The notes below the pieces were generated by a model. That model was not told the origin of the DNA, did not search any database, and saw nothing but the letters and a program-made list of their open reading frames with translations. DNA of 64,000 bases from Clostridia bacterium. GTDB lineage: Bacteria > Bacillota > Clostridia > Christensenellales > CAG-138. A program made the position numbers and the translations under genes. The stretch lies in the NCBI GenBank assembly GCA_017541305.1, contig JAFXZJ010000057.1, forward strand, positions 1 through 64,000, read 5' to 3'. Of the stretch, positions 8,978 through 17,770 are shown one piece after another (position 1 is the first letter of the stretch; every line of letters starts with the position of its first letter).

Positions 8978-9595
8978 TTAAAAATCCTCATCGATGAGGG
9001 TGTTCACGAAATCCACGCAGTAGTCGGGCGTATGCTTGCAGCATTCGACGATGTTCCTGCACTGCTCTATCGCGGCGTCAAGGTCGTCGTTCACGACCAC
9101 GAAATCATATTCCTTCATGCGCGAAAGCTCGGATTTGGCCTCGGCAAGTCTGCGCTCGATAACGGGCTGTTCCTCGGTGCCCCTGGTCTCGAGCCTGCGG
9201 CGAAGCTCCTTCATGGTGGGCGGGGCAAGCATCAGCGCGATCGCCTCCGGGCAGTTCTCCTTGACCTTCATCGCGCCGTTGACGTCGATATCGAGCAATA
9301 CGTCATGCCCCATCTCGAGCTGATCCATGACGTATTTCTTGGGTGTGCCGTAATAATTCCTGCCGAACACGTGCATATACTCAAGAAATTCGCCATCGTC
9401 GATCATGCGGTCGAATTCTTCCTTCGTAACGAAGAAATACTCCCTGCCGTGCATTTCGCCCGGTCTGGGGTCACGCGTGGTGGCGGAAACGGAGAATACC
9501 ATGTTTCCCCCGCTGCCCTCAAGCAGCGCTTTTGACACGGTGCCCTTGCCAACGCCCGAAGGTCCCGAGATGATCAACAAAATGCCCCTTCTCAT
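8978..9595 (-). CDS. gmk: Guanylate kinase
   Basis: A 205-residue guanylate kinase, converting GMP and ATP to GDP and ADP. The P-loop GPSGVGKGT lies at about residues 11-19, and the GMP-binding segment TTRDPRPGEMHGREYFFV follows near residue 40. The lid and the LEYMHVFGRNYYGTP block are also present. Length is normal. GAGGGG precedes the ATG. It follows yicC by 15 bases; the small remA (DUF370) gene often found between them in Firmicutes is not here. Confidence 0.97.
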   Translation of the reverse strand: MRRGILLIISGPSGVGKGTVSKALLEGSGGNMVFSVSATTRDPRPGEMHGREYFFVTKEEFDRMIDDGEFLEYMHVFGRNYYGTPKKYVMDQLEMGHDVLLDIDVNGAMKVKENCPEAIALMLAPPTMKELRRRLETRGTEEQPVIERRLAEAKSELSRMKEYDFVVVNDDLDAAIEQCRNIVECCKHTPDYCVDFVNTLIDEDF

Positions 9596-9610
9596 TCGAT
9601 TTACCCCTCT

Positions 9611-10489
9611 TTATTCAAGATTCTGGACTTGTTCGCGTATCTTCTCTATCTCGGCCTTGCCCTCGATGACAAGCGCCGTGATATCCTTATCGTTGGCCTT
9701 GGAGCCTATCGTGTTGAATTCCCTGTTCATTTCCTGCACGATAAAGTCCATCTTACGGCCCACGGCTTCTCCATTGGATAAAAGCTCCCTTGCGGCACAG
9801 ACGTGGCTTTTAAGCCTTACAAGCTCCTCGTCGATATTGGCTTTGTCGGCAAAGAAGGCTACCTCCTGCGCAAGGCGGTTCTGATCCACCTCGGTGTTTT
9901 CGAGTATCGCGGCAATACGTTCCCTGAGCTTTGCCCGGTAATCTTCGACGACGAGAGGCGCGCGCTTCTCGATATCGGCTCTGAGAGAGAGCACGACCTC
10001 GAGCCTTGCGAGAAGGTCTGTGCACAGCCTTTCGCCTTCCACCCTGCGCATGCCTATCAGCTCGTCCACAGCACTGTCCATCGCAGCCCTGAGCAGCTCT
10101 ATCACAGCGTCCCTGTCCTCCTCGGCTTCAACAACATCCATAACGTCGGGCAGCCTGAGCGCGCTCGTGACGGTAAGATCGTTTCGCAGGCCGAAGCTGT
10201 CGGCACATTCAGCGGCGGCGGCAAGATACGCCTTCAAAAGCGCGGCGTCGAAAACGGCGGTGCGGGCGTCCTCACGCGTGTTGCGATAGGATACGAACAC
10301 GTCCACGTGGCCCCTTGTGAGCCTTGCCGTGAGTATCCTGCGGATCTCATCCTCTAAAAAGGAGATATGCCTGGGCATCCTGAACGTCAGATCGAGATAG
10401 CGGTGATTTACGCTCTTTAGCTCGACCGTGAGTTCCCTTCCGTCGATCAGGACGTTGGCTCGGCCAAAGCCTGTCATGCTGTTTGCCAT
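9611..10489 (-). CDS. yicC: YicC/YloC family endoribonuclease
   Basis: A 292-residue YicC/YloC protein. Family members in E. coli and B. subtilis have been shown to be endoribonucleases acting on RNA. The N-terminus MTGFGRA and the VELKSVNHRYLDLTFRMP block are diagnostic, as is the C-terminal DFIVQEMNREFNTIGSKAND segment. It heads the gmk-rpoZ-priA operon, from a promoter at 10524-10552, and is divergent from lon. Confidence 0.93.
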   Translation of the reverse strand: MANSMTGFGRANVLIDGRELTVELKSVNHRYLDLTFRMPRHISFLEDEIRRILTARLTRGHVDVFVSYRNTREDARTAVFDAALLKAYLAAAAECADSFGLRNDLTVTSALRLPDVMDVVEAEEDRDAVIELLRAAMDSAVDELIGMRRVEGERLCTDLLARLEVVLSLRADIEKRAPLVVEDYRAKLRERIAAILENTEVDQNRLAQEVAFFADKANIDEELVRLKSHVCAARELLSNGEAVGRKMDFIVQEMNREFNTIGSKANDKDITALVIEGKAEIEKIREQVQNLE

Positions 10490-10523
10490 ACAATACTTTC
10501 CCCCATTACCATTTAACCTTTAA

Positions 10524-10552
10524 ATTATAACACAAGGCAGCGTGGATTGGAA
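10524..10552 (-). promoter_or_regulatory. Promoter of yicC-gmk-rpoZ-priA
   Basis: On the minus strand TTCCAA (10547-10552), a 17-base spacer and TATAAT (10524-10529). The -10 is perfect and the -35 is weak. It lies 35 bases before yicC. Confidence 0.65.
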
Positions 10553-10624
10553 GTATTTTTTTAAAATCTTTTCGGTTATATATGCATTTTTCGGCATCGA
10601 AAAAGGCTTCCGAATAAATACCAG

Positions 10625-10653
10625 TTGCCAAATCGACACGAATCCTGTATAAT
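10625..10653 (+). promoter_or_regulatory. Promoter of lon
   Basis: TTGCCA (10625-10630), a 17-base spacer and TATAAT (10648-10653) lie just upstream of lon. No CtsR heptad repeat or CIRCE inverted repeat was seen around it, so heat-shock control of these classical types is not supported. Confidence 0.8.
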
Positions 10654-10689
10654 CCCCAATAAAGAACGTTTCAACAGGAGCAATCTTAA

Positions 10690-13080
10690 ATGAACGAAGA
10701 ACACAATGAAAAAAAGCCTCTTGTCGCGCTGCGCGGCATCGTTGCGATGCCCTATGTGATAATGAGCTTTGATATCGTCAACAACAATAATTCCGCAGCG
10801 GTGGACGCCGCTTTGGAATCCGACAACCGTTTGATCGTGGCCTGCACGCGAGATCCCAAGCTGAACGAGATCTCCGCGGCTGATATCTACGATCACGGCT
10901 GTTTGTGCCGCATAACCAAGATATTCAAACTTGCCGACGGAAAACGCCGTGTATTCGTCGACGGCGTGACCAGGGTCAAGATCGAAGGCTATGAGACCGA
11001 TCATCCTTACTTAAGCGCGGTCTATACCGAGCTTTCCGACTATCCCGGCCCCTATGGCGAGGCGCTCACTCTGCGTCAGATGATATCCCGCAAGTTCAAG
11101 GATTTCACCTTCGGCAACGGCAAATCTCCCGTCAAGAGCATAATCGACGCGGTCGAGCTCATTCCCGACGACATCCGCTACGTTTACAGCGTGGCAAACG
11201 TGGTCATGATGCATTATGAGGACCGCGAGGAATTTATCGAAAAAGAGGATCAGTCCGCAAGATGCCTGCATCTTCTGCAGATAATGAACCGCGAGGCCGA
11301 ATTCGCCAAGGTCATGCAAAAGATCGACAGCGAGGTGCACGAACAGCTTGAAAGGAATCAGAAGGAGTACTTCCTGCGCGAACAGATCAAAGCCATTCGC
11401 AAGGAGCTGGGCGAAAGCGAGCAGAACGAAGCGGACGAGTTCCGCGACAGGCTTAAAAAGAAGGTGCTCCCCGACGATGTGCGCGAGCGTATTTCCCGGG
11501 AAATAGAGCGCTTTTCGACACTTCCCGCAGGCTCGCACGAGATGCCCTCCATGCGCACCTTCATCGAATGTGTGCTCGATCTGCCCTTCAGCGAAACGAG
11601 CGAGGATAATCTTGACGTCGAGAACGCAAGAGCGATACTCGACCGCGATCATTTCGGCTTGGAAAAGGTCAAGGAGCGCGTGCTCGAGCATTTGGCCGTA
11701 GCTCAGCTTACCGGCAAAGTGAACGGGCAGATAATCTGCTTCGTAGGCCCTCCCGGCGTCGGCAAGACCTCCATCTCCTCCTCCATAGCGGAAGCGCTCG
11801 GAAGAAAATTCGTTCGCATGAGCCTTGGCGGCATAAAGGACGAAGCCGAAATACGCGGTCACAGGCGCACGTATATAGGCGCCATGCCCGGTAGAATAAT
11901 CGCCGCGATGCGCACCGCGGGAACGATAAATCCCGTGCTGCTCTTTGACGAGATAGACAAGCTCTCCAATGATTATCAGGGCGATCCTTCCGCGGCTATG
12001 CTTGAGGTGCTTGACAGCGCGCAGAATTTTGCGTTCCGCGATCACTTCCTCGAGATGCCCTATGACCTTTCCAAGGTGATGTTCATTACCACGGCGAACA
12101 GCCTTTACGATATCCCCAATCCCCTGCGCGACCGAATGGAGATCATCGAGGTGCCCAGCTATCTCGCAACCGAAAAGGTACAGATCGCGATACGGCACTT
12201 GATCCCCAAGCAGCTTGAAAAGCACGGGATAAAGAAATCGATGCTTACCATACCCGAGCAGGTAGTTGAAAAGATCGTTTCCGAATACACCAAGGAAGCG
12301 GGCGTGCGCTCGCTCGAAAGGTGCATCGCGTCCATCTGCCGCAAGGCCGCATGCGAATTTGCCGAGGGTAAGAAGCGCATACGCGTTTCCGCCTCGAAGC
12401 TGCACGAATACCTCGGCATTCCCAAGTATACCGATGAAAGCATAGAGAAAACGCCTTCTGTCGGCCTTGTGAACGGGCTTGCGTGGACTTCCGTCGGCGG
12501 CACTACCATGGAGATCGAAGTCGCCTCGCTCCCCGGCTCCGGTCAGCTTCAGCTCACCGGCAAACTCGGCGACGTGATGCAGGAGAGCGCGAAAGCCGCC
12601 ATCACCTATATCCGTGCGCATGCGGACGAGCTTGCGCTCGATAAGGATCTTATGAAGACCACGGATATACATATCCACGTTCCCGAAGGCGCGGTACCCA
12701 AGGACGGTCCCTCGGCAGGTATCGCGCTGCTCACCGCCGTAACGAGCGCTCTTACCGGTATCCCCGTAAGAGCCGGTATCGCCATGACGGGCGAGATCAC
12801 GATACGCGGCCGCGTGCTTGCGATAGGCGGTCTTCGTGAAAAGCTGCTCGCAGCCGTGCGTGCGGGCATTATCGAGGTGCTCATTCCCGACTCCAACCGA
12901 AAGGATATCGAAGACGTGCCCGAGGATATCGTCAAAAAGCTCAATATCGTTTACGTCAGGACGGCGGACGAGGTGCTCGCCCGCGCGCTCACCCGCCGGC
13001 CTCAGCCGGGCAAGCCCGGGCATAACGATATCCCCCTGCCCGCTCCCGTGACGAGAGCTCCCGCAAGCCCAAGGGCATAA
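10690..13080 (+). CDS. lon: ATP-dependent protease Lon
   Basis: A 796-residue LonA protease that unfolds and degrades damaged and regulatory proteins in the cytoplasm. The N-terminal substrate-binding domain spans about residues 1-200, then a coiled coil ([14 protein letters not shown]). The AAA+ module has Walker A GPPGVGKT near residue 358 and Walker [10 protein letters not shown]. The protease domain carries the catalytic serine in [11 protein letters not shown] and the lysine in [17 protein letters not shown] precedes the ATG. It has its own promoter and a terminator at 13096-13128, so it is monocistronic. Confidence 0.98.
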   Translation: MNEEHNEKKPLVALRGIVAMPYVIMSFDIVNNNNSAAVDAALESDNRLIVACTRDPKLNEISAADIYDHGCLCRITKIFKLADGKRRVFVDGVTRVKIEGYETDHPYLSAVYTELSDYPGPYGEALTLRQMISRKFKDFTFGNGKSPVKSIIDAVELIPDDIRYVYSVANVVMMHYEDREEFIEKEDQSARCLHLLQIMNREAEFAKVMQKIDSEVHEQLERNQKEYFLREQIKAIRKELGESEQNEADEFRDRLKKKVLPDDVRERISREIERFSTLPAGSHEMPSMRTFIECVLDLPFSETSEDNLDVENARAILDRDHFGLEKVKERVLEHLAVAQLTGKVNGQIICFVGPPGVGKTSISSSIAEALGRKFVRMSLGGIKDEAEIRGHRRTYIGAMPGRIIAAMRTAGTINPVLLFDEIDKLSNDYQGDPSAAMLEVLDSAQNFAFRDHFLEMPYDLSKVMFITTANSLYDIPNPLRDRMEIIEVPSYLATEKVQIAIRHLIPKQLEKHGIKKSMLTIPEQVVEKIVSEYTKEAGVRSLERCIASICRKAACEFAEGKKRIRVSASKLHEYLGIPKYTDESIEKTPSVGLVNGLAWTSVGGTTMEIEVASLPGSGQLQLTGKLGDVMQESAKAAITYIRAHADELALDKDLMKTTDIHIHVPEGAVPKDGPSAGIALLTAVTSALTGIPVRAGIAMTGEITIRGRVLAIGGLREKLLAAVRAGIIEVLIPDSNRKDIEDVPEDIVKKLNIVYVRTADEVLARALTRRPQPGKPGHNDIPLPAPVTRAPASPRA

Positions 13081-13095
13081 ATCATCAAGCTCAAG

Positions 13096-13128
13096 CCGCT
13101 TCTTTTATGACGAAAGAGGCGGTTTTTT
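13096..13128 (+). terminator. Intrinsic terminator of lon
   Basis: Arms 13096-13105 and 13113-13122 form a 10-bp stem with one G-T wobble, followed by six T residues. It separates lon from the Fe-S operon. Confidence 0.85.
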
Positions 13129-13140
13129 ATACTCAAAAAT

Positions 13141-13164
13141 ATATCCGAGTATTTTAGTCGGAAT
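13141..13164 (+). promoter_or_regulatory. Probable IscR-type operator
   Basis: An imperfect dyad ATATCCGAGT-ATTTTAGTCGGAAT, with TCCGA and TCGGA half-sites, matches the layout of the type 1 IscR motif (ATAnnnGACT...AGTCnnnTAT). It ends two bases before the -35 of the promoter that drives the Rrf2-family gene. The placement supports autoregulation by the Fe-S-loaded regulator. Function is inferred from the motif. Confidence 0.65.
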
Positions 13165-13166
13165 TG

Positions 13167-13195
13167 TTGACAATGCTAAAAACCGGTGATAGAAT
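13167..13195 (+). promoter_or_regulatory. Promoter of the iscR-iscS-iscU operon
   Basis: TTGACA (13167-13172), a 17-base spacer and TAGAAT (13190-13195). The -35 is perfect and the -10 has one mismatch. It abuts the IscR-like operator. Confidence 0.85.
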
Positions 13196-13237
13196 ACAAA
13201 CACCAAGTAAATCAGTAGGATATCACGGAGATAAAAA

Positions 13238-13672
13238 ATGATGCTCTCAACCAAAGGCAGATACGGCATTAAAGCGATGGTCGACATCGCCTCGGAGTAC
13301 GGCAAGGGCCGTCTCTCCGTTAATCAGCTTGCCGAAAAGCAGGGCGTCAGCGTCGCCTATCTGGAACAGCTTATCGCCGCGCTCAAAAAAGCCGGGCTTG
13401 TTGATTCCGCAAGGGGCGTTTCCGGCGGCTATACCCTCTCCCGTTCCCCCGAGGAGATTTCGGTGGGCGAGGTTTTGAGGGCGCTTGAGAAGACCACCGC
13501 TATAGTCGACTGCGTGGACGTCGAGGGCTCAAAATGCGAGAACGCCTGCTCCTGCTCCGCAAGGCCTCTGTGGCTCAAGCTTCAGCGCAGGATAGACGAC
13601 GTGCTGAATACCACTACGATAAAGGATATGGCTGATGATTATCAGATCCAGCTGGAAAGGATGAATAAATGA
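13238..13672 (+). CDS. iscR: Rrf2 family transcriptional regulator (IscR-like)
   Basis: A 144-residue Rrf2 family repressor. The winged helix-turn-helix is at residues 1-65 (STKGRYGIKAMVDIA...VAYLEQLIAALKKAGLV). Cysteines in DCVDVEGSKCENACSC near residue 90-110 fit the Fe-S cluster ligands of IscR, although CymR-type members also exist in Firmicutes. The gene leads an operon with iscS and iscU and a good IscR-type site lies upstream, which favours an Fe-S-sensing IscR over a cysteine-sensing CymR. GGAG lies seven bases before the first ATG. Its stop overlaps the iscS start. Confidence 0.88.
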   Translation: MMLSTKGRYGIKAMVDIASEYGKGRLSVNQLAEKQGVSVAYLEQLIAALKKAGLVDSARGVSGGYTLSRSPEEISVGEVLRALEKTTAIVDCVDVEGSKCENACSCSARPLWLKLQRRIDDVLNTTTIKDMADDYQIQLERMNK

Positions 13673-14829
13673 AGCGAGTTTATCTTGACAACGCCGCAAC
13701 GACCAAGCTCATCCCCGAAGTCATGAACGAGATGATCCCCTACATGACCGAGGTCTACGGCAATCCCTCGAGCCCCCATTATTTCGGGCAGCAGTCCGCA
13801 ATGGGCCTTGACAAGGCAAGGCGCCGGGTCGCCGACGCGATCAACGCCGATCCCTCCGAGATCATTTTCATGAGCGGCGGTTCCGAGGCCGACAACACCG
13901 CGATCCGCGGCATTGCCGAACGATATGCCAAAAAGGGCAGGCATATCATCACCACCGCCGTTGAGCATCACGCCGTGCTGCACACCTGCCAGATGCTTGA
14001 AAAGCAGGGCTTTGAGGTGACGTATCTTCCCGTTGATGAATACGGTATGGTGACTGTCGATCAGGTCAGAGAAGCCATGCGCGACGACACAGTGCTCGTC
14101 ACGGTCATGTTTGCAAACAACGAAGTCGGCACGATCATGCCCATTCCCGAGATCGGCGCCCTCTGTCACGAAAGAAAGGTGTTCTTCCATACGGACGCGG
14201 TCCAGGCGATAGGTCATCTGCCCATCGACGTCAAAGCGATGAACATCGACATGCTCTCCATGTCGGCGCATAAGTTCCACGGACCCAAGGGCGTTGGCGC
14301 TCTGTATCTGCGCAAGGGCATCGTGCTTCCCCCGCTGATCTACGGCGGCGCACAGGAGCGCAACCGCAGGGCGGGCACCGAAAACGTCCCCGGCATAGTC
14401 GGCATGGGCAAGGCGATCGAGCTTGCCTGCACTGATCTCGATAAAAAGATGGCCTCCATGAGCGCGCTTCGCGATAAGCTCATAACGGAGCTGCCCAAGC
14501 GCATTCCCGAGATAAAGCTCAACGGCCATCCCACCAAGCGTCTTCCCAACAACGTCAACTTCTCCATCAAATACATCGAAGGCGAATCCATCCTTCTGAT
14601 GCTGGATCTTAACGGTATAGCCGCTTCCAGCGGCTCGGCCTGCACCAGCGGATCGCTCGATCCCAGCCACGTGCTGCTTGCAATGGGCCTTACTCACGAG
14701 GTCGCGCACGGTTCCGTCCGCATGACGCTCTGCGATGAGACGACGGAAGAAGACGTCGATTACGTATTGGAGGTGCTTCCCAAGGTTGCCGAAAGGCTCC
14801 GCAAGATGTCGCCCCTGTATCACGAATAA
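13669..14829 (+). CDS. iscS: Cysteine desulfurase (IscS/NifS)
   Basis: A 386-residue PLP enzyme that takes sulfur from cysteine as a persulfide and passes it to the scaffold IscU. The start is VYLDNAATTKLIPEV. The PLP lysine is in SMSAHKFHGPKG near residue 200 and the catalytic cysteine in SGSACTSGSLDPSHVL near residue 325. The extended cysteine loop is typical of group I desulfurases. The start overlaps the iscR stop (ATGA), so the two are coupled, and iscU follows by 18 bases. Confidence 0.97.
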   Translation: MKRVYLDNAATTKLIPEVMNEMIPYMTEVYGNPSSPHYFGQQSAMGLDKARRRVADAINADPSEIIFMSGGSEADNTAIRGIAERYAKKGRHIITTAVEHHAVLHTCQMLEKQGFEVTYLPVDEYGMVTVDQVREAMRDDTVLVTVMFANNEVGTIMPIPEIGALCHERKVFFHTDAVQAIGHLPIDVKAMNIDMLSMSAHKFHGPKGVGALYLRKGIVLPPLIYGGAQERNRRAGTENVPGIVGMGKAIELACTDLDKKMASMSALRDKLITELPKRIPEIKLNGHPTKRLPNNVNFSIKYIEGESILLMLDLNGIAASSGSACTSGSLDPSHVLLAMGLTHEVAHGSVRMTLCDETTEEDVDYVLEVLPKVAERLRKMSPLYHE

Positions 14830-14847
14830 CCATAGGAGGTAAAAGCA

Positions 14848-15246
14848 ATGTACACCGAAAAAGTATTGGATCATTTTCAGAATCCCCGCAACATGGGCGA
14901 GATCGAGAATTATAACGGCATGGGTATGGTCGGCAACGCAAAGTGCGGCGATATCATGCAGATGTTCATAAGGGTCAACGACGAAGGCATCATCGAGGAC
15001 GTCGGCTTCAAAACCTTCGGCTGCGGCGCCGCAGTCGCCACAAGCTCCATGGCTACCGAAATGATCAAGGGCAAATCCGTTGACGAAGCGCTCAAGCTTT
15101 CAAACGAGGCCGTCGTCGAAGCGCTCGAGGGTCTGCCCCCCGTAAAGATCCATTGCTCCGTGCTCGCCGAGGAAGCCGTAAAGGCCGCCGTTGACGATTA
15201 CCACAAGCGCATGGATGAGAAAAAGGCCGAAGAAAACAACGCCTGA
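14848..15246 (+). CDS. iscU: Fe-S cluster scaffold protein IscU/NifU-N
   Basis: A 132-residue scaffold on which [2Fe-2S] and [4Fe-4S] clusters are built. The three ligand cysteines are seen in GNAKCGD, FGCGAA and KIHCSVL. The acidic-basic C-terminal tail (KRMDEKKAEENNA) is short. AGGAGG lies upstream. It is cotranscribed with iscS. No hscA, hscB or ferredoxin gene follows, as is usual in Firmicutes. Confidence 0.97.
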   Translation: MYTEKVLDHFQNPRNMGEIENYNGMGMVGNAKCGDIMQMFIRVNDEGIIEDVGFKTFGCGAAVATSSMATEMIKGKSVDEALKLSNEAVVEALEGLPPVKIHCSVLAEEAVKAAVDDYHKRMDEKKAEENNA

Positions 15247-15255
15247 TCCCCGCAT

Positions 15256-16146
15256 ATGCTCGATTTTAAAAAACTGACTCCTCAAGCAATGGTCGAAATA
15301 CGGCCATTGCTTGATTTGCAAAGCTTCAGGAGCTGCGATTTTACGATAGGCGGACTTTATATCTGGCGAAATTTCTTCAAGCAGGAATACACCGTTTATA
15401 ACGGTATGCTGATATGCACCGCCGAATACTTTGACAAGGGCAGATGCTATTCCTTTCCGGTCGGCAGCGGCGATCCGGGCTCCGCGCTTGAAGCGATCAA
15501 AGCCGACGCTGCTGAAAGGAACATCCCGCTTCGCTTCTGTTGTATCCCCGAGGAGGCTGTCGCACGATTGACCGACGGTATCGGACGGCCGTACGAATCC
15601 ATTGAATACCGCGATTGGGCGGATTATCTTTATCCTTATGAGAATTTTCTCGGATATCACGGTAAGAAGCTCACCACGCAGCGCAATCACTGCAACCGTT
15701 TCATGCGGGAATACCCGCAGTTTGAATATGTTCCCCTTACGTCAGCCAATATGGATGAAGCCCGCGCCTTCCTGACCGTCAACGAGAACGTGTTCCGCAA
15801 GGCCAACCCCATCTCCGACGAGGATTACGTCCGCACGCTTGAGGTGCTCGACTATTTCGGGCTTTTCGGTTTCACCGGCGGTCTTCTCAAGGTGGACGGC
15901 AAGACGATAGGCTTTACCGCAGGAGAGCTGATAGGCGATACGCTCTATGTACATATCGAAAAAGCCCTGTCGGAATATGCGGGAGCATATCCCATGCTTG
16001 CTTCGCTGTATGCAAAGCAGATGCAAAACTCGGGAGCGGCCTTCATCAACCGCGAGGATGATTCGGGCGACCTCGGTCTCAGATACTCCAAGACCGAATA
16101 CCGGCCCTGCGCGATGGTGAATAAATTCGTCGTTGAGTTTAAATAA
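15256..16146 (+). CDS. DUF2156 domain protein (LPG-synthase C-terminal-like)
   Basis: A 296-residue cytoplasmic protein of the DUF2156 family. This domain forms the catalytic GNAT-like part of lysyl-phosphatidylglycerol synthases, but stand-alone copies without the membrane part are common in clostridia and their substrate is unknown. Diagnostic parts are CDFTIGGLYIWRNFF near residue 30, HGKKLTTQRNHCNRF near residue 138, and FINREDDSGDLGLRYSKTEYRP at the C-terminus. It begins ten bases after iscU, so it is in the Fe-S operon, and is followed by a terminator. Confidence 0.85.
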   Translation: MLDFKKLTPQAMVEIRPLLDLQSFRSCDFTIGGLYIWRNFFKQEYTVYNGMLICTAEYFDKGRCYSFPVGSGDPGSALEAIKADAAERNIPLRFCCIPEEAVARLTDGIGRPYESIEYRDWADYLYPYENFLGYHGKKLTTQRNHCNRFMREYPQFEYVPLTSANMDEARAFLTVNENVFRKANPISDEDYVRTLEVLDYFGLFGFTGGLLKVDGKTIGFTAGELIGDTLYVHIEKALSEYAGAYPMLASLYAKQMQNSGAAFINREDDSGDLGLRYSKTEYRPCAMVNKFVVEFK

Positions 16147-16158
16147 ACAACACGAAAT

Positions 16159-16184
16159 AGGATCGGGTCACGCCCGATCCTTTT
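16159..16184 (+). terminator. Intrinsic terminator of the Fe-S operon
   Basis: A 9-bp perfect stem (16159-16167 with 16173-16181, loop of five) followed by T residues, between the convergent DUF2156 and peptidoglycan-binding genes. Confidence 0.8.
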
Positions 16185-16196
16185 ATATTGCCGCGA

Positions 16197-16976
16197 TCAT
16201 TGCCCGGCGGCCTTATACACGTTTTCGGTATGCTCAACGTCGGGAAGATTGCCGACGTTCGATGTGCTCCCGTCAAAGAAAAGGCATACGTGCCCGTTCA
16301 TATCGTTATCGGGTATGACGTCGTTCCCGTGAGGCCAGCATTGGATCGAAGCGGCGATCTGCTCCTCGCCCAATATCACTACAACAGGGCGTTTTAAATA
16401 ATTGTATTCGCTTCCGCAAATGGCCGTAAAGCTGTCAAGCTCCGCCTTATCGGCGGCCTCTGCCTCGGCATGATTCACGCCTCCGGTGAAGGTCAGGCTT
16501 AGCTCCTTTCCGGTGTAACAGTCGACCATCTTTATGCTCTCGCCCGGCACAAGACGCGTCTTGACCATTTCCCACGGGATCAGGCTCCCCGTCGCCTGCA
16601 GCTTGCTTGCGCCGTGCTTGGGGCCGGACGGGATCGAGATACCGCTCAGCGATATCCTGATCGCGTCATATTTGAACAGCAGATCGAGCGATTCCGGCCC
16701 CATCTTGCCGTCAACCTGCATGCTATAGCCCTTGTCCCTGTAGCTTGTCTGGAAGGCTTTGACCGCGCTGACGGTCATGGATTTGTACGAACCGGTGGGC
16801 TTGAAATTGAGATAGCCCAATTCACGCAGGCGTTTCTGGATACGCACTACCATGGCGCCTGTAGAAGTCTTATCGTAAATGCCCGCCGACGATGAAGCCT
16901 CGGCGCTCAAAAACGGCGCCGTGCAAATGAACGCGGCGAGGATCATCAATAATACAAATGCAAAGCTTCTTTTCAT
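16197..16976 (-). CDS. Exported peptidoglycan-binding domain protein
   Basis: About 259 residues with a signal peptide (KRSFAFVLLMILAAFICTAPF, cleavage probably after SAEA or nearby). A PG_binding_1 domain is at about residues 35-100 (IQKRLRELGYLNFKPTG...VKAFQTSY). The C-terminal half, ending near GNDVIPDNDMNGHVCLFF, resembles a conserved C-terminal domain of unknown function seen in other clostridial exported proteins. The start is uncertain: I chose the ATG at 16976, but there is no clear ribosome site there, and a TTG at 16994 is possible. A TATACT sequence lies directly upstream of the ATG, so a leaderless message is conceivable. It stands alone. Confidence 0.8.
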   Translation of the reverse strand: MKRSFAFVLLMILAAFICTAPFLSAEASSSAGIYDKTSTGAMVVRIQKRLRELGYLNFKPTGSYKSMTVSAVKAFQTSYRDKGYSMQVDGKMGPESLDLLFKYDAIRISLSGISIPSGPKHGASKLQATGSLIPWEMVKTRLVPGESIKMVDCYTGKELSLTFTGGVNHAEAEAADKAELDSFTAICGSEYNYLKRPVVVILGEEQIAASIQCWPHGNDVIPDNDMNGHVCLFFDGSTSNVGNLPDVEHTENVYKAAGQ

Positions 16977-17068
16977 ATATTCAGTATACCACAATGGGCG
17001 GGATTTGTCACCCCCTATTTTTTACCCATCGCTTTTGAGAAAAAATTCATTTAAGGATCAAAATAATA

Positions 17069-17097
17069 TGGAAATTTCCTTTGTTTTGTATTATAAT
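17069..17097 (+). promoter_or_regulatory. Promoter of pgsA
   Basis: TGGAAA (17069-17074), a 17-base spacer and TATAAT (17092-17097). The -10 is perfect and the -35 is weak. The pgsA ribosome site follows 15 bases later. Confidence 0.65.
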
Positions 17098-17122
17098 ACC
17101 TTTTGTTGATCAGGAGGTTCAC

Positions 17123-17716
17123 ATGAGGCATATTCCCAACATTCTCACCTGCTTACGAATACTGATGGTTATCGCGTTCATAATTCTGTTCGTGCATCAG
17201 CAATACATGATCTGTCTCATTCTTTACGTGCTTGCATTCGTTACCGACGTGCTCGACGGGTTCCTTGCGCGCAGATTCAACTGGGTGTCCGATTTCGGCA
17301 AGCTCGTCGATCCCTTCGCCGACAAATTCATGCTCCTTTCGGCGCTCATTTGTCTTGTTTCCGTTGGTGCTTTTCCCCTCTATCTTATGATCATACTCGC
17401 CGTCAAGGAGCTTTTGATGGTGTTCGGAGGGCTTTTCCTGCTCAAAAAGAAGAACGTCACCGTCTATGCCGATTTCTCCGGCAAGATCGCCACGGGCCTT
17501 TTCTTCGCCTCCATCACACTTTCACTCGTCAAGCTGGCATTTACCGATCTCATTCCCGCCGCCGCGCTCGGCATATTCGACACGGTTCTCACCGTGCTCT
17601 ATATCGCCGCTGTCGCAATGAGCATCTATTCCCTCTTCCATTATGCCTATAAGGGCGGCTTCATCGGCAGGAAATACCGCGAAAGCAACGCTTACGAGAC
17701 CGATAATAAGCAGTAA
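17123..17716 (+). CDS. pgsA: CDP-diacylglycerol-glycerol-3-phosphate 3-phosphatidyltransferase
   Basis: A 197-residue integral membrane enzyme making phosphatidylglycerol phosphate from CDP-diacylglycerol and glycerol-3-phosphate. The CDP-alcohol phosphatidyltransferase motif (DG..AR........G...D...D) is complete in DVLDGFLARRFNW...GKLVDPFADK near residues 45-70. Several hydrophobic helices follow. The start at 17123 has AGGAGG six bases upstream; upstream in-frame codons lie within the promoter. Substrate choice within the family (PgsA against ClsC or PssA) rests on overall similarity. Confidence 0.88.
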   Translation: MRHIPNILTCLRILMVIAFIILFVHQQYMICLILYVLAFVTDVLDGFLARRFNWVSDFGKLVDPFADKFMLLSALICLVSVGAFPLYLMIILAVKELLMVFGGLFLLKKKNVTVYADFSGKIATGLFFASITLSLVKLAFTDLIPAAALGIFDTVLTVLYIAAVAMSIYSLFHYAYKGGFIGRKYRESNAYETDNKQ

Positions 17717-17770
17717 CCATTTTAAAATTAACCGAATAAATTAAAGCAGCAAATCTTTTTGGAGGTAATA

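Noticed and set aside
10587..10604. TTTTTCG-GCAT-CGAAAAA hairpin before lon, considered as a heat-shock operator
   Set aside because: It does not match CIRCE or the CtsR repeat; it is a short AT-rich dyad of uncertain meaning.
11011..13023. 670-residue open frame on the minus strand
   Set aside because: It is the shadow of lon; codon structure belongs to lon, which has all motifs.
13642..14874. 410-residue open frame on the minus strand
   Set aside because: It lies wholly across iscS, whose catalytic motifs are complete.
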